Position numbers and translations under genes: made by a program. A DNA stretch of 64,000 nucleotides from Leuconostoc litchii (GTDB lineage: Bacteria > Bacillota > Bacilli > Lactobacillales > Lactobacillaceae). The notes under the pieces were generated by a model. It saw nothing but the letters and a program-made list of their open reading frames with translations. It did no database searches and was not told the DNA's origin. This document shows, one piece after another, positions 63,933-64,000 of the stretch (position 1 is the first letter of the stretch; each line of letters begins with the position of its first letter). The stretch is taken from NCBI RefSeq assembly GCF_008107645.1, contig NZ_SDGY01000008.1, forward strand, positions 1 to 64,000, given 5' to 3'.

Positions 63933-64000
63933 ATGTCTTGGGCATATATACAACAAGCGATGCCAGATTATATTAAAGCTTTCTGGTTAAGGTTGAAATT
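63933..64000 (+). CDS. start of an ABC transporter permease (cut by the window end)
   Basis: 22 codons are visible, reading MSWAYIQQAMPDYIKAFW at the start, with GGGGG upstream. The opening resembles HisM-type polar amino acid permeases. The rest lies outside the window. Confidence 0.6.
   Translation, partial: MSWAYIQQAMPDYIKAFWLRLK

Overview
The window is low-GC Firmicutes DNA of a heterofermentative lactic acid bacterium, most likely Leuconostoc or a close relative. That guess rests on the base composition, a D-2-hydroxyacid dehydrogenase of the D-lactate dehydrogenase family, glucose-6-phosphate dehydrogenase, two NADH-oxidase-like flavoproteins and an acetoin/diacetyl-reductase-like SDR. 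The rpmH-rnpA-yidC block and two perfect parS palindromes (11392-11407 and 21807-21822) suggest a position near the replication origin, although dnaA is not in the window. I saw no prophage, IS element or CRISPR array.

Layout. 1-7.3 kb: a MazG-like protein, a possible frameshifted small membrane gene, an unassigned structured RNA, a Crp/Fnr regulator with an NADH oxidase, rpmH-rnpA-yidC, lepB, a GNAT and a CorA-type transporter. 7.3-12.4 kb: a guanine-type purine riboswitch with pbuX-xpt, a LysR gene divergent from a YeiH-family transporter, an aberrant tRNA-like element, and a MhpD-like hydratase behind an isoleucine-rich leader peptide. 12.6-24.4 kb: an XRE-TetR fusion regulator, a YknWXYZ-like ABC exporter, gshA, a leaderless alpha/beta hydrolase, a PadR/DUF4097/PspC operon and T-box-tyrS.

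24.4-40.9 kb is the centrepiece. A minus-strand operon (ilvD, sufT-like, BASS-family transporter) stands back to back with a plus-strand rgg-sufCDSUB-sufT operon, followed by leuABCD, an MFS transporter and a YrdC-like protein. IlvD and LeuCD are iron-sulfur enzymes, and the window holds both them and the machinery that builds their clusters. The suf operon itself sits behind an Ile/Leu/Val-rich leader peptide with an attenuator-like fold. 41-44.4 kb: a second PadR/HAAS/DUF4097 locus, then a NiCoT-family transporter behind a Leu-rich leader built like the suf one. In all, four short-peptide attenuators read branched-chain amino acid codons, and only the leu one precedes an obvious branched-chain pathway gene. 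This looks like a branched-chain starvation regulon extended to Fe-S assembly, metal uptake and a 2-oxo-acid-type enzyme.

44.5-64 kb: a GNAT, menE-menG, a DUF4260/hydrolase pair divergent from a TetR gene, a CPBP protease-like gene, an adcR-adcA-like pair with tandem AdcR boxes, a DacA-like protein, zwf, an MFS transporter, a second NADH-oxidase-like gene, yagU, and a T-box operon with a cyclase/formamidase-like enzyme and an APC permease. An SDR, an NlpA-type binding protein and the first codons of an ABC permease finish the window.

All functions are read from motifs and family resemblance by eye. Promoters, hairpins and operators were found by inspection and are not experimentally supported.
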